Below, one piece after another: positions 1-10,938 of a stretch of DNA of 64,000 bases. The notes under the pieces are model-generated. The model did no database searches. It was not told the origin of the DNA and was given only the letters and a program-made list of their open reading frames with translations. The DNA comes from Cladophialophora immunda. Its lineage: Eukaryota; Ascomycota; Eurotiomycetes; Chaetothyriales; Herpotrichiellaceae. Where the stretch lies: the NCBI RefSeq assembly GCF_000835495.1, contig NW_015622544.1, positions 3,066,855-3,130,854 on the forward strand, given 5' to 3'. Position 1 is the stretch's first letter. Every line of letters starts with the position of its first letter. The position numbers were made by a program, and so were the translations under genes.

Positions 1-243
1 TCCTTTTTGAGTTAACCTTATTCGCTTTTCCGTTGTGTATACTCCCTCGTCAAGTCCGGCCGCCGGCTGAAGGGAAACACCGTCTCCAATCACTAGAATC
101 ATGTCGAGCTGTGTTTAGGCTTTTGTGCATAGACGACATGACTGAGCCAGTAGGAAATACCACTCGGTCAGCGGACAGTTCAAGTCGAGCATGACCCTGA
201 ACAGCTGCATTCCCAACTGCATTCATCAATGAGCGAGGGGTAC

Positions 244-1672
244 TTACAAGTCGTGGATCATATGCACTCTTTTCTTCATCGCGTCTTGCCTGACTCCTAC
301 TAGGTACGCGTGAATGGCCTCGGGGGACCATCCTAGAGCTCTCGTAAAAAGCGCTAGTGTGAGACCTTCGAGGCCTTCGAGAAGCTGGAAAAGATTTAGG
401 GCACCAACGCGTTTCTGTCAAGACAAAAATTGGAGGGGTCAGTACAACGGCAACACCAGCAGTGGGCTCACACAACGTTCTAAGTCGTCGGGGGGGGGGG
501 GGGACAAAAACCGCTCGCTCGCGGAAGGATAGGCAAAACCATACCATCCTCTCATCTTTCGGCCAAGCCCCCAGAGGCAGTTTAAAAATTTTCTGATGGA
601 CGTTCACGAATCCGGCGTCTTGGATCCAGGATTTCAGGTGCTGGCCCGGAGAAGCAGTCCGGCCGATTCTCTCACAGCCTTCCAAGAGCGTGTTGTACCA
701 TTCCAGCACCTTGTTGTCGGGCGGGATGGAATCGTCCTGCGAGTAATTGCGCAGATCGAAGTCTTGAAACTCGACCCATCCGCCTGGTTTTAGATGACTA
801 TAAATGGAAAAAGTCAACTTCCTGAGTTTGATGTTTTTTTGAACAGCAGAGCAGCGATCGGGTGACACGAGCGAGAGACCGGTGGGTAAAAGGGCCAAGA
901 CTCAACTTGTAGCACTGGGACATTAGACGAGGCCAGTCTGCGATGGACCCTGCCATATAGCGACAGTGGACAAAGTCGAACGGTTGTGAATATTGCCACT
1001 CGCTTTCGACATCGTCGACCTCAAACCTTACATTCGGCGGTACCCTAGAGACCATCAGAAACTCGTCGCAAGTTATGGAGGCCCAAAATGACAGGAACTG
1101 TCTTACCACTGTGGCTGGATGGGACTTAGGTCGTTGCCAATCTATGATACACATAAGCGATGACAGCGGCCCAAGATAGGGCACTGAAGATGGACTTACC
1201 ACTATGGCAGATGGGAACATATCGCCTTCATGATCCAAACATCAGTTCCACTTCTGGTATTCATGCCCATGGTCTCACACCGACCGATTTGAATCGCCCA
1301 GATTCCTGTGCCCGTGCCGACGTCCAAGATGCGACCCAAGTCTTGATTCAGCGGGGCCAAAAAATGTTGGCCGTCCATCGCCGTGAGAAACACCTCGTGC
1401 ATGATGTCGTAGCGCTTCTGTTCTTGCTCGTCATTGGGGAAGTTATAAGCTGCGTGAGGCTTTAGCGCTCGCTGGCTGAGCTTCGCAACATCGGTGGTGC
1501 CTTACTCCCTTCCCTGAAACTGTGATACCGCCGACCATGTTCCCATTTGTAGTCCGTGGCGCTATAGCTCAGGGAACTCGTGTAACTCGCTCTTTTCCCC
1601 GCTGGTGGTCAGCGAGAGAACCGAGCTGGCACCAATATTGGGTTCCACCGACGTACATTTCGTCTCCGCCAT
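244..1672 (-). CDS. LaeA-like SAM-dependent methyltransferase
   Basis: Class I methyltransferase of the fungal LaeA-like/TAM group, which includes secondary-metabolism regulators and tailoring enzymes. The model has eight exons (high to low): 1672-1657, 1601-1506, 1449-1285, 1225-1200, 1141-1107, 1044-907, 797-545, 414-244, giving 299 residues with every junction in frame. Visible signatures are YNFPNDE near residue 40, SAM motif I LDVGTGTGIWAI (79-90), the NDLSPIQP acidic-loop region, FDFVHCRYM, HLKPGGWVEFQD, and the C-terminal RALGWSPE block typical of LaeA-like proteins. Exons of 16, 26 and 35 nt make it easy to mispredict. The stop TAA at 246-244 sits inside a good splice donor (TTGTAAGT), so a further short 3' exon is possible. 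It diverges from the neighbouring O-methyltransferase across 673 bp. Family assignment is firm; whether it regulates or modifies a metabolite is not visible. Confidence 0.85.
490..503 (+). repeat. G14 homopolymer in an intron
   Basis: Fourteen consecutive G on the + strand, read as C in the seventh intron of the LaeA-like methyltransferase, about 40 bases after its donor. Length may be unreliable in the assembly. It does not affect the coding frame. Confidence 0.8.
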
Positions 1673-2345
1673 ACGCAGAATCAACGTCTCCCAACAAGTC
1701 CTAGAAAGAACTTGTCATTTCCCAGTCGAATCGCAAGGGGTCGATCGAACTCACTTCCACCGCAACATGGGGTTCGTCGGCGGGCTGATCAGCCATCATC
1801 ACTATAGGTAGTTGGCAAAAACCATGGTGTTCAAAGGAAAGACGAACGCTTATCTTCACCGTGTGGAGGGTGGCGGAGGAGGTGGGGGTGTCGCAGGACC
1901 GCCGGGCCGCGCGGATGGGCTCCAGTAACTTCAAGTTAGACCCCGACTTTGGCGCATCATAGGCGGAATCATCACACCATCCGTTCTTGTCCAGGTCCAC
2001 GTGGAGGCGCCAGAGCCTTCGTTTCAAGAGTCCTTGTAGCGTGGCAGATGACGAAACTCAAGCGAGGAAAAAGATCCCCAATAACTAGACCGATGTTGTA
2101 ATGGTGCTGTCGGTGGAACGTCTGGGCCAGCCATTGGCAAAGGTGTCATCAATCCAGCGAGCTGCATAAGGTGGGACTTAGAATTGAGACTTGGAATTGA
2201 GACCAGCGAAGTTGAAGGCGAAGCCCGATGCACGACAAAGTCTGGCCGAGTCGCTCGGAGCCACCAGTTGCTTATCATGAGACTGCGTGGCTGGCAGCGT
2301 TCATCGCACGCAGCATTCTGAACTCTCTTGTTTTGCTCAGTCGTC
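1673..2345. promoter_or_regulatory. divergent promoter region
   Basis: Spacer of 673 bases between the start codons of the minus-strand LaeA-like methyltransferase and the plus-strand O-methyltransferase. It must hold both promoters and 5' leaders. I see no TATA box or recognisable operator, and the open frames across it look random. Confidence 0.5.
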
Positions 2346-3810
2346 ATGTCTCAACCGCCGTCACACATGCAGGATCTATCCCAGCAGATCTCTGCAGCCA
2401 CATCCATCTTGACCGACTTTCTCTCCTCCAATGGCCTCCCGGAGCCCTCATTCCGCGCAGATGCCCCTCTCGATGTCCCCAGCATGCCGGAGGACGTGCA
2501 AGTCGCCCGCCGCAATTTGCGAGAAGCAGCCCAGGAGCTATACATTCTAGCCACTTATCCAAGCGAGTATCTACGATGGCTGGCCTGCAATGTTTGTTCC
2601 CCCCGTCTTCGCCCCCATCAGTGCTGCTCTGGAGTGACCAACGATTGGCATGACAGTATCATGACTGCTCGAGTCTACGGTGGCTCTACCATTTCAAGAT
2701 CGCTTCATTCGTGCCATTAGAGGGCGCAAGGAGCTTTTCAGATGTCGCCAAGGATGCTGGTGTGGACGAAGGCCATCTTCGGCGCATGCTGCGGGAAGCG
2801 ATGACGAACCGGATCTTCTGCGAACCCCGGGCAGGGTTTGTGGCCCACACGGCGGCTTCGAGTGCGCTGGTCCGCGACAAAGGAACTCTCAACTGGGTGG
2901 GTTATACCTTGGAGGACTCCTTTCCTGCCTCTGCAAAGGTGGTCGAAGCGACCGAGGCATTTGGTGCTTCTGAAGAGAAAAACCATTCCGGCTGGAATCT
3001 TGCTTTCAATACCGAGCTTCCAATATTCCAATACCTCTCCGACCATCCCGAACGCGCTGAAAGGTTTGCAGAGACGATGAAGGCCTTGACAAGCACAGAT
3101 GGTTACCATGTGCGCCATCTTGTGGACGGCTATCCCTGGGGAAAGCTCACGCAAGGTACTGTTGTTGTGGACGTGGGTGCTTCTGCATGCATTCTGAAAA
3201 TTGATCGAGATACTAAATGAGTGTTATTAGGTCGGCGGATCCGTAGGCCACATGAGCATCGCGCTTGCGGAGAGATATCCGCAGCTCAATTTCGTCGTCC
3301 AGGACCTCCCCGACATTGTTGCTGCTGGCCAGCGGGCACTCCCTGCAGACTTGAAAGATCGGGTCTCGTTTCAAACCCACGACTTCTTCACACCACAGCC
3401 TGTCCAAGCCGATGTGTATTTCCTCCGATTTATTTTGCACGACTATTCGGATACTCACGCGACGCTCATCCTCAAGAACCTGCTGCCTGCCTTCAAGCCC
3501 AACTCAAAGTTACTGGTCATGGATGGAGTTTTGCCTGAGCCAGGTAGCATGCCACGGAGTCAGGAGCGACAGATTCGGTGCGTTGTGGATTTCAGCGGCC
3601 CATCTTGATGAAGAAATCACATTGCTAACCAAAGTGAAAAGTGTCATGGACTTGGAAATGCTGACAAACTTCAACGCCAAAGAAAGAGACCTGGACGACT
3701 GGCGGAGTCTATTCGAGAGAGCCGATCCGAGATTGAAGGTGGCCAAAGTGATCAAACCTCCCGGAAGCGTCAATTCAATCCTCGAGGTGGTCCTTGAAGG
3801 CGTCCAATGA
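2346..3810 (+). CDS. O-methyltransferase (COMT-like, fungal family 2)
   Basis: SAM-dependent O-methyltransferase of the plant-COMT/fungal OmtA-like type, expected to methylate a hydroxyl on an aromatic metabolite in the cytosol. Exons 2346-2591, 2657-3172, 3231-3577 and 3642-3810 give 425 residues, a usual length. An N-terminal helical dimerisation and winged-helix part (residues 1-180, with SLRWLYHF and VAKDAGVDEGHLRRMLREA) is followed by the Rossmann methyltransferase domain. Motif I reads DVGGSVGH (254-261), so the third Gly of DVGGGxG is Ser. Later come FVVQDLP, the catalytic-His region FILHDYSDTH, LLVMDGVLPE, and the end motif LEMLTNFNAKER. The start is the first ATG in frame with all exons. 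It diverges from the LaeA-like methyltransferase and may share control with it (inference). The substrate cannot be told. Confidence 0.9.
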
Positions 3811-4706
3811 TTGACTGAATGCATCGAGTGGCCGCACAAGAAGGGCAGGACGGCAGGCGACGAACAAGTCGAAAATTGCACAGCCTGTCAGGCCAATCAA
3901 ACGAGCCGACACTCTGCACCTACATGACCGCGAGAGAATAACATGGACGACAAACTGATGCGGCCCTGAGCTGTCAAAGGCGACCTGGCTATGGTCGATA
4001 GGGTCGAGGGCGAGACTGCCGCATGATAGAGTAAGGGGAGCGCAGAATAAGCTGCATTGATACGATATCCACCTTTCCTTTCGTCATGGTTCTGAAGGTT
4101 GATAGTAAGCAGGAGAGCGCCAAGTAGATGAAAGGCCTTTTGCCTGCTGGTAATGAGCTGCTGCTTTATGGAGGATCTCAGGGAGAGTTTCAGGCAGGCT
4201 CCTGATTCTTGATAGATACATACAGCATCAACCCTCACAACATCCTTGGGTAAAACTGCTCGCGCCTTACACCGGATTGGGCCTGGACCCGGCGCCAGCA
4301 CCGCTCCAGGCGGCGTCCCCAGATCCAGGAACGGCGGTCTTATTACCGCGGCACAGCTCCCTGGAGGCATTTCGTCCTTGTGCCTGGAATGTCTCGCGCG
4401 CAGGACCCTGCCAGCCTAGCTGCGGTAGCTGTGTTGCCCAGGAACGCGAAAGGACACCCTCAGCTTGTATTAAGGGCTCTGAGATCTAGGCTGTTATGAC
4501 AGGTTCACGGTGCTTTCTTTAGCCCCAAGAGCAAATTCCGGGTTGATCACCCCCCGATTTGTGGTTTCTGATGACGCTGCAACGCATATGATATGTACAA
4601 CGGCGAACTAACTACTAAGTACTACTACTAGTATCTCTACTGACCACTTTTCATGTGCTCCATGCTTCATTGATATAGCATGGCCGTCATCGTCTCGAGT
4701 TCTAGC
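3811..4706. other. convergent intergenic region, no gene seen
   Basis: About 900 bases between the 3' ends of the O-methyltransferase and the GH30-type glycosidase. A 157-codon minus-strand open frame (3897-4370) has no recognisable domain and no splice-consistent extension. Nothing else is supported beyond 3' UTRs. Confidence 0.5.
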
Positions 4707-6307
4707 TTAGCTCAGGAAGAACGTCTTGACCGCCCGAGGCTCGATCGTCGCCTCAAACACCCCCCCGCCCCCAATCGGCGTCTGTCCGACCATCGTCACG
4801 TTGTGCTGGTTGTCGGTCAAGTACGCCGTGGCCGTCGAGGCGTCGATGCCGCCGCCGAGGTGGACGGTCAGCTGGTAGGGGAAGTGCGCCTCGTTGATGA
4901 CGGGGACGGCCACGGTGCCGTTGGCGTTGACGTAGGCGCTGACGTAGACGTTCTCGGCGCTGCTGGCGGCGCCGACGCGCACGGCGCCCGGGCGCGCGAA
5001 GCGGAAGTACGCCGCGAACGCCCACAGGCGCGCCGACACGAAGTAGGCGTCGTAGTCGAGCCGGATCAGCGCGTTGTCGCCCGTCGTGTTCTGCGCGCAC
5101 CACCAGTGCGTGTAGCCCGAGGTGTCCGAGTTGACGAACGCGTTGTGCATGTACATGGCCCATTGGAATCCCTCGCTGGTATACACATTAGTTGGGATCC
5201 AGGGGAAACCGGGGGGGGGGGGGGGGGGGAGGGTCTTACGCGAGCTGTCCGGACACGTCCCAGTTGGCGTTCCATGGTCCCGACCCCTGTGAATGTCAGT
5301 TCGTCTGGGCCTGTGCCGGAAGTGGTCAGTTACGCACATCAGCCCACTCGGTCATCAGGTTGGGCTTGCCGTTCGAGTTGAACGGTCTCTCGGGATTGCT
5401 CTGATAGTTGTGCCACGTCTGAATTCGTTAGCTTCGTCGAAAGCTCCTTGGCCATCATTGGGAACCTTACAGCTACGTCGAACAAGTCAGCACCTCCGGC
5501 TTGTTGCAGCTCGTACAAGATGTTCCTCTCTTGTCGAGCACCAGTCGCGTCGCAGCACGCTACACTGATGTTGGGAAAGGCCGCCTTGGCTGTCGGATAC
5601 AAGATCTCCAGGAAGTCCTTTGCTTGGTAGCCGTCCGACTCCATGCAGGCGTAGGTGACGGGGTTGAAGTCTGGTTCGTTGTAGGCGCCGAGCAGTGAGA
5701 CTTCAATGCCCTCCTGCTCGTAGAATTTGACGTATTGCACCAGATAGTCGGCATAGGCTTGTCTCCAGTCACCACTGCAGTTGCTACTGCCCCTGACACC
5801 GCAGATGAGACCGCCTTCATCTTCGGTGCCGACGGTCTTCATGCATCCAGGGGCAGACCACGCATCGGCATACACATAGACGTTGGGGTTGTACTTGAGT
5901 GCCGTCTGTGTGAGCTGCAGTTGACATGTGTCGTTTCTGTCCCAGACATAGTTGAACGGTCCTTCTGGGGTCGGCGGGCAGACTGGCAGGATGGACGCGA
6001 CGTCGCCGCGAACATGGCCTGGGGTGGACCCGATGTCGTTGCGAACGATCGTCAACCCGCCAATGTTCTCGTCGAACAGGACCTGGGTGACCATTTCCTG
6101 GTTTGCTGGAGACAGTCCCACGGAGCCAAACTGTTGACAGGCGATCCCAAATGCACCTGAACATCCACCCCCGATCATGGTCTGATACTTTTGGGATGCA
6201 TCAATCGAGATCGCCGCCGAGTATGTGATGTTTGGCGCATAGGTCCATGCCGAGGCGCCGGCGGCGAAAGCAGAGACGACGAGGTTCCTCATGTTTGCTC
6301 TTTTCAT
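4707..6307 (-). CDS. secreted GH30-type glycoside hydrolase
   Basis: Extracellular retaining glycosidase resembling the fungal GH30 group (endo-beta-1,6-galactanase or related glucanases/xylanases). Exons (high to low) 6307-5471, 5418-5338, 5286-5240 and 5175-4707 give 477 residues. The protein starts with a short basic stretch and a hydrophobic signal peptide (about residues 6-21, cleavage near ASA-WTY). The TIM barrel contains the acid/base candidate in GAYNEPDF (E211) and the nucleophile candidate in LMTEWAD (E304). The C-terminal 150 residues (HLGGGIDASTATAYLTDNQHNVTM) look like the usual beta-sandwich. An alternative start at 6292 would give a tighter signal peptide. The third intron contains a 19-base homopolymer. 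It is the only secreted carbohydrate enzyme among tailoring enzymes, so it may be unrelated to them. Substrate specificity is not determinable. Confidence 0.88.
5211..5229 (+). repeat. G19 homopolymer in an intron
   Basis: Nineteen G in a row on the + strand, a C-run in the third intron of the GH30-type gene, a few bases after its donor. Slippage or miscalling is likely here; the reading frame is unaffected. Confidence 0.85.
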
Positions 6308-8549
6308 CTTGTCGACGATCGCCTGGCCAAGCAAGGTCCAATGCAGGTACCACATATGTACTTTTTCGTCTCCCCGCACACATCGCCCCGGACACATCGT
6401 AAAGGCCCCAGATCGTCATTTATCCGGAGTCGTCTTCATCTGCTTCATTTACCCGCCGGCCATTCTCCGACCTGCCACCGGCTCTCAGGCAGACCATCTC
6501 TTTTCTCGCTTGCATGCATACAAGGTCGCACAAAGATGACGACAGGCGAGCATATAAACCGGAGCTATAGTGTGCGGTGGATGTTGCTGCCGGATTTCAC
6601 CTGTTCCGCAATCGGAGCTTTTAGCCAATTTCCCGTGGCCATTAGTAATACCATAGGATTCAGAGCTTGTAGGAGTCGATGCAATGGTAAAGAAAGGCGT
6701 TCGCGAGGGAAGTGGATGAAATGAAAGCGTGACGAGGACCGTGGGTAAAAGGCAGGAATCTGGAGAATGGCCGTGTCACTTGCGGATGGCATCCGAGTTG
6801 CCGTAGTAATGGAGTTTCAGGCTCGAAGGTCCTCGACATCCATGCACGATGCAAGTAGATCAGGATTTGTTGGGGAGAGTACTCATTATACGCGGCAGGT
6901 TGCGGTGGTATCTTCCAGCTTAGACGGAGACAAGGGTTGACAAGAGTCCAAATCAATGTATCTGCGCCATATGTGGTAGTCCGCCGGTCGTATCAGGTAG
7001 CCGACTGGTGTATACCAGGCATTCGGATCTGGGAAAGTTCCACCTCCCTTCGATGGGTTCGAGGTCGCGACCGAAGATCTCGCAGGGATCCATCCTGAAT
7101 GTTTGTCAGGTAGCACCTACACCCAGGTGGCCAGCATCAAGGGCTAGGGAGCGACTCTCAGTGTTCAACATCAGCGCCCCGAGCCTTCCTGTGAATGTAG
7201 ACAGATTCCTCCGGCTAGGAGCAAGCATCAACATTTTTGGAGGTTGTGCGTATTGATTCTCGGGAGCGCCTTGCCGCGCGCTCAGACTGGGGTTCGGACA
7301 GTAATATCTTCTTGCGTGGACTAGGGAGCCTTTTGACCAACTTTGGGACTGTCAATGACATGAAGATGAGAGGTCAGAAGCCAAGATGACAAGAAGATAT
7401 CCAGTATTGAAGCCTTCGTGCAAATGTTCTTCTGAGCGGTCCAGCCTTGTCCAGGTGCTCCATTTCAGCTAGACGAGAATTCTGAATGTCTGGGAGATCC
7501 GTGGTTGATGTCAATGGGTCCGCAGAAGCTCCAGCTTGATTGATGAAAGACGCAGAAACAAGTCGGGGGATCCTGTTTGTTCATAGTCCTGTACATGGTC
7601 ATTTGGCGCCAACAGCCTCGTCAGCATTGGCGTGTGTTAGACACCCGAGTTTCATGAAACCTGCAACTCTCACAGCAGGCTCTTTCGGTCAAGGCGTCAC
7701 GCTCCTTGACGAATCCTAAGGAATGGACTGGGTAACCCCGATAGGCCCTCCTGCTGACGCCGCTCCCCGGGTCGAGAGAGGTGCAGCTAGCATGGTGCCG
7801 CGACAAACATATGTGGATGAAGGTCCAACATCGAGTTCAAGGATAGTACGGAGTAGTCAGCGTCGACAATTCCAGGCGAGCAAGATTCCACTTGCCGCGG
7901 CTGATCTCCGACTACATATCCGACAAGGGGTCACCCAAGGCGCCTACATATGTCTGTATCAAAAAGGAGCTGCCGTCCGTCAGGGCACAATACCTGCCAT
8001 ATTCTTCGAGCCCTCACCTCTGTCCAACCTGCACAAAGTCAAATGATCATAAAATGTGCCCCAACCCGTACGTGGTCATCATCCGCCCGCAACACAATAT
8101 GTGGGGTAAAGGCTCGAGCACGGGGATATGGAGTACGGGGTTTGTGTCTGGTCATCCACCGCAAACAGGCCTGTTGCAGGGGCTGACAGCATAACCGAAA
8201 TGCGATCTGCGGTGTCGTCGCCCAAAGGTAAGTGTTCGCTTTCAGGGAGAGATGTGTCTCTCGATCAGCATCACCGATGACCCAAAGATCTGCTCGAATT
8301 GGGGAAATGCCCAACACCAAACCCAAATTGCTTCCCCAAACCATCTGCTTCTGGGATGCCGACAAGCCCCACCACCATCAGGCTGCGCAGCGGAGTCGGA
8401 CACGTTCGAGCCTGGACCCCTTTCGAGACGACGAACCTTGGGTGGAAAGTTCAAATAAGAGGTGTCGAGGCGATGGGAATCGCTCGTCCTGGAGACCTTG
8501 AACACGGGCGGTGACAGCATCTCCTTCCCCAGAACGACGAGATCTCAAC
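6308..8549. promoter_or_regulatory. long divergent intergenic region
   Basis: 2.2 kb between the starts of the minus-strand GH30-type gene and the plus-strand P450. Several open frames of 60-110 codons occur on both strands, but none shows a known domain or supports a spliced model. One copy of TACGGAGTA lies at 7847-7855. Both promoters must be here. I see no complete gene, though a small uncharacterised or decayed one cannot be excluded. Confidence 0.45.
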
Positions 8550-10365
8550 ATGGCTGAATGGTCCCTTTGGTCGTTTTGTGTGCGGCATCCCGTCTTCGGG
8601 ATCGCGCTGTTGGGCGCCCTGGTCCTCGTCGCGATCTGGAGAGTGAGTGAAAACGTCAAGGCCCGAAAATACAAGCTACCGCCGCGGATCCCGGGAGTCC
8701 CAGTGTTTGGCAATACTTTCCAACTGCCTCCACTGAAGCAGGGACTGTGGGGCATGGAGATGGCGAGGAAATACGGCGAGATGTAAGAAAGGGACACTCT
8801 TGATGGAGAGAATCGACAGAGGCTGAACATCTGGTCAGGTTCACCTGCAGCATTGGCGGCAAGACCTGGGTCTTTCTGAACTCCTCACGCACGGTCAACG
8901 ACCTGATGGAGAAGCGGTCGTCGATCTACTCGTCACGCCAATACATGCCCATGGCGTCCGGGGTCCTGTCGGGCGACAACCGGATCCTGCTCATGCCGTA
9001 CGGCGAACGGTGGCGGATGATCCGGCGCATCATGCACTCCATCCTCAACAAGCAGAATTCGCCCGTCTTCGCGCCGTTCCAGGACATCGAGTCCAAGCAT
9101 CTCCTCTACGACTTCCTCCACCACCCGGAGCTGTGGTACTCGGCCACCCAACGCTTTGCCAACTCGGTCATCATGAGCGTGGTGTTTGGCAAGCGCATGG
9201 AGTTGGAGGACCCCAAGATCCGGGAACTCTTCGAGACGTCCAACGCCGTCATCGAGGCGATCCAGCCCTCGGCGAACCTCGTGGATTCTCTGACCTTTCT
9301 AGAGAGGCTCCCAAAGCCCTTGCAGTGGTGGCGGCCGAGAGGGGAGGCAATGTTCCAAAAGACTGTCAAGTAAGTCCCGATGTAAACGGATCCCAAGATA
9401 TCATACGCGGCCTGACACGCAGGATGTAGCATCTACAGGCGGGAGGTCGAGGAATTGCAGCAGAAAATGAAAGACGGGACTGCACGGGACTGCTTCGCGA
9501 CCCGGTTCCTCAAGGATCCCGAAACCAAGAGCTACGGGCAGACCCAGACGTATTTCGCCCTGGGATCCCTCATGGAGGCTGGGAGCGATACCTCGCGGAT
9601 GACCATCAGCCAGGTCATGGCGGCCGCGGTGCTCGACAAGCGGTGGGTGGCCACGGCGCGGGACGCCCTCGACAGGGTCTGCGGCAGGAACGCAGAGCGC
9701 CTGCCGACCTTCGACGACCGGGTCAATCTGCCCTACATCACCGCGACGGTCAAGGAGGCGTTCCGATGGCGCCCGTTCGCCGAGATCGGGGTGCCGCACA
9801 TGCTCAGCCAGGACGACGAGTACGAGGGCTACAAGTTCCCCGCGGGGACGCTGTTCACGTGGAACGCGACGGCGATCGCCATGGACCCGCGAGAATACGA
9901 CCAGCCCGAGCGCTTCTGGCCCGAGCGATTCCTCAACGACGACCTCGACCATGTCTTGAAAGGGCACTGGAGCTTTGGACCAGGTACGTGGGATCTTTTG
10001 GGATCATTTCTTTTTGTGAGAGAGTAGAGCCTGTGGAGAAGATGTTAATTTTTCACCGTGGAGAAAACAGGTCGGCGCGTATGCTCGGGATACAACGTGG
10101 GCGAGACGAACGTCTGGATCGTGGTGGCGCGGTTGCTGTACTGTTTCGACTTTGAGGGTGTCCCAGTGAGTTGGCCCTGGAAATATAGTCCCTCTTGACT
10201 TCCTCTGACAGATTCCCACCACAGGGAAAGCCGTTCGACTCATTCCAGGTCAACTGGGGTGAACACCGGTTCGCGCCCTTCGACGTCTCGATCCGAGTCC
10301 GAAGCCCTCAGCACGCGGCTTTGATCGAAAGAGAGGGCAGAGCGGCGATGGACACAAAGTACTGA
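8550..10365 (+). CDS. cytochrome P450 monooxygenase (CYP64/OrdA-like)
   Basis: Membrane-anchored class II P450 that would hydroxylate or oxidise a small molecule at the ER, drawing electrons from a separate reductase. Exons 8550-8782, 8839-9369, 9430-9983, 10071-10165 and 10225-10365 give 517 residues. It has an N-terminal anchor (about 13-32), the hinge PPRIPGVPVFG, a C-helix WRMIRR, an I-helix with AGSDTSRMT, the ExxR motif in VKEAFRW (E near 364), PERFWPERF, and the heme loop FGPGRRVCSG with the Cys ligand at 444. The last intron must end at 10224, because the alternative AG at 10211 breaks the frame. Overall style resembles O-methylsterigmatocystin oxidoreductase-like fungal P450s. It lies upstream of, and in the same direction as, an FAD monooxygenase, which suggests a shared pathway (inference). 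Confidence 0.9.
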
Positions 10366-10938
10366 GTGGTTTAGTTGGAGTAGGGTAGAGTCCACACTCG
10401 ATCATTCATTGTCCATACGGTGGCCTAGGTGCATCGGTGCCCAGGTACCTGGGTATGTGGTCAATGGACCCCTTGATTACCCCACATGTTCCTATTTCCT
10501 CTTCCATACTCGATGCGGACTCCCACTGTGGAGAGGAACGAAACCCCACTCCACACGCAATTCCTTGTATCGAGACGAGCAGAGTGGAAGGCCATGGTCA
10601 GGGCCATACTTGTATTGCCGGACGTAAAACATCTCCTGAGAATCCACGTACAATTGGAGTATCGTCGCCCTTGATCCAGACACCTGACCTCGAGGGCTCG
10701 TCTCAACCAGGTCTGGACCCATCGTCCGCCGTAACCTTGCTTCGTCCATCTTTCTCAAGGCGAGAGTATTCAGTGGGGCTGTGTGTACCAGCCTCGGTGG
10801 TGCCACTTGTTCCAAGCATCCGAGCAATACAGGTAGGGATCCGGGATATAAGATATATTCTCAGGTCCCTTCTAACAGAGTAGACATCACAACAAATAAG
10901 CGCACAGACGGTAGCAGTGGCTTACAAGAAGTGGTAAA
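10366..10938. other. intergenic region with 14-bp palindrome
   Basis: Spacer of 573 bases holding the P450 3' UTR and the promoter of the FAD monooxygenase. A perfect 14-bp palindrome, CCCAGGTACCTGGG, lies at 10440-10453. No gene seen. Confidence 0.45.

Noticed and set aside
3897..4370. 157-codon minus-strand open frame between the O-methyltransferase and the GH30-type gene
   Set aside because: No recognisable domain, irregular composition, no splice sites extending it; probably chance.
7375..7560. Minus-strand stretch that reads as plausible protein (…PDIQNSRLAEMEHLDKAG…)
   Set aside because: Too short, no start or splice context, and no family match; could be a relic but is not supportable.
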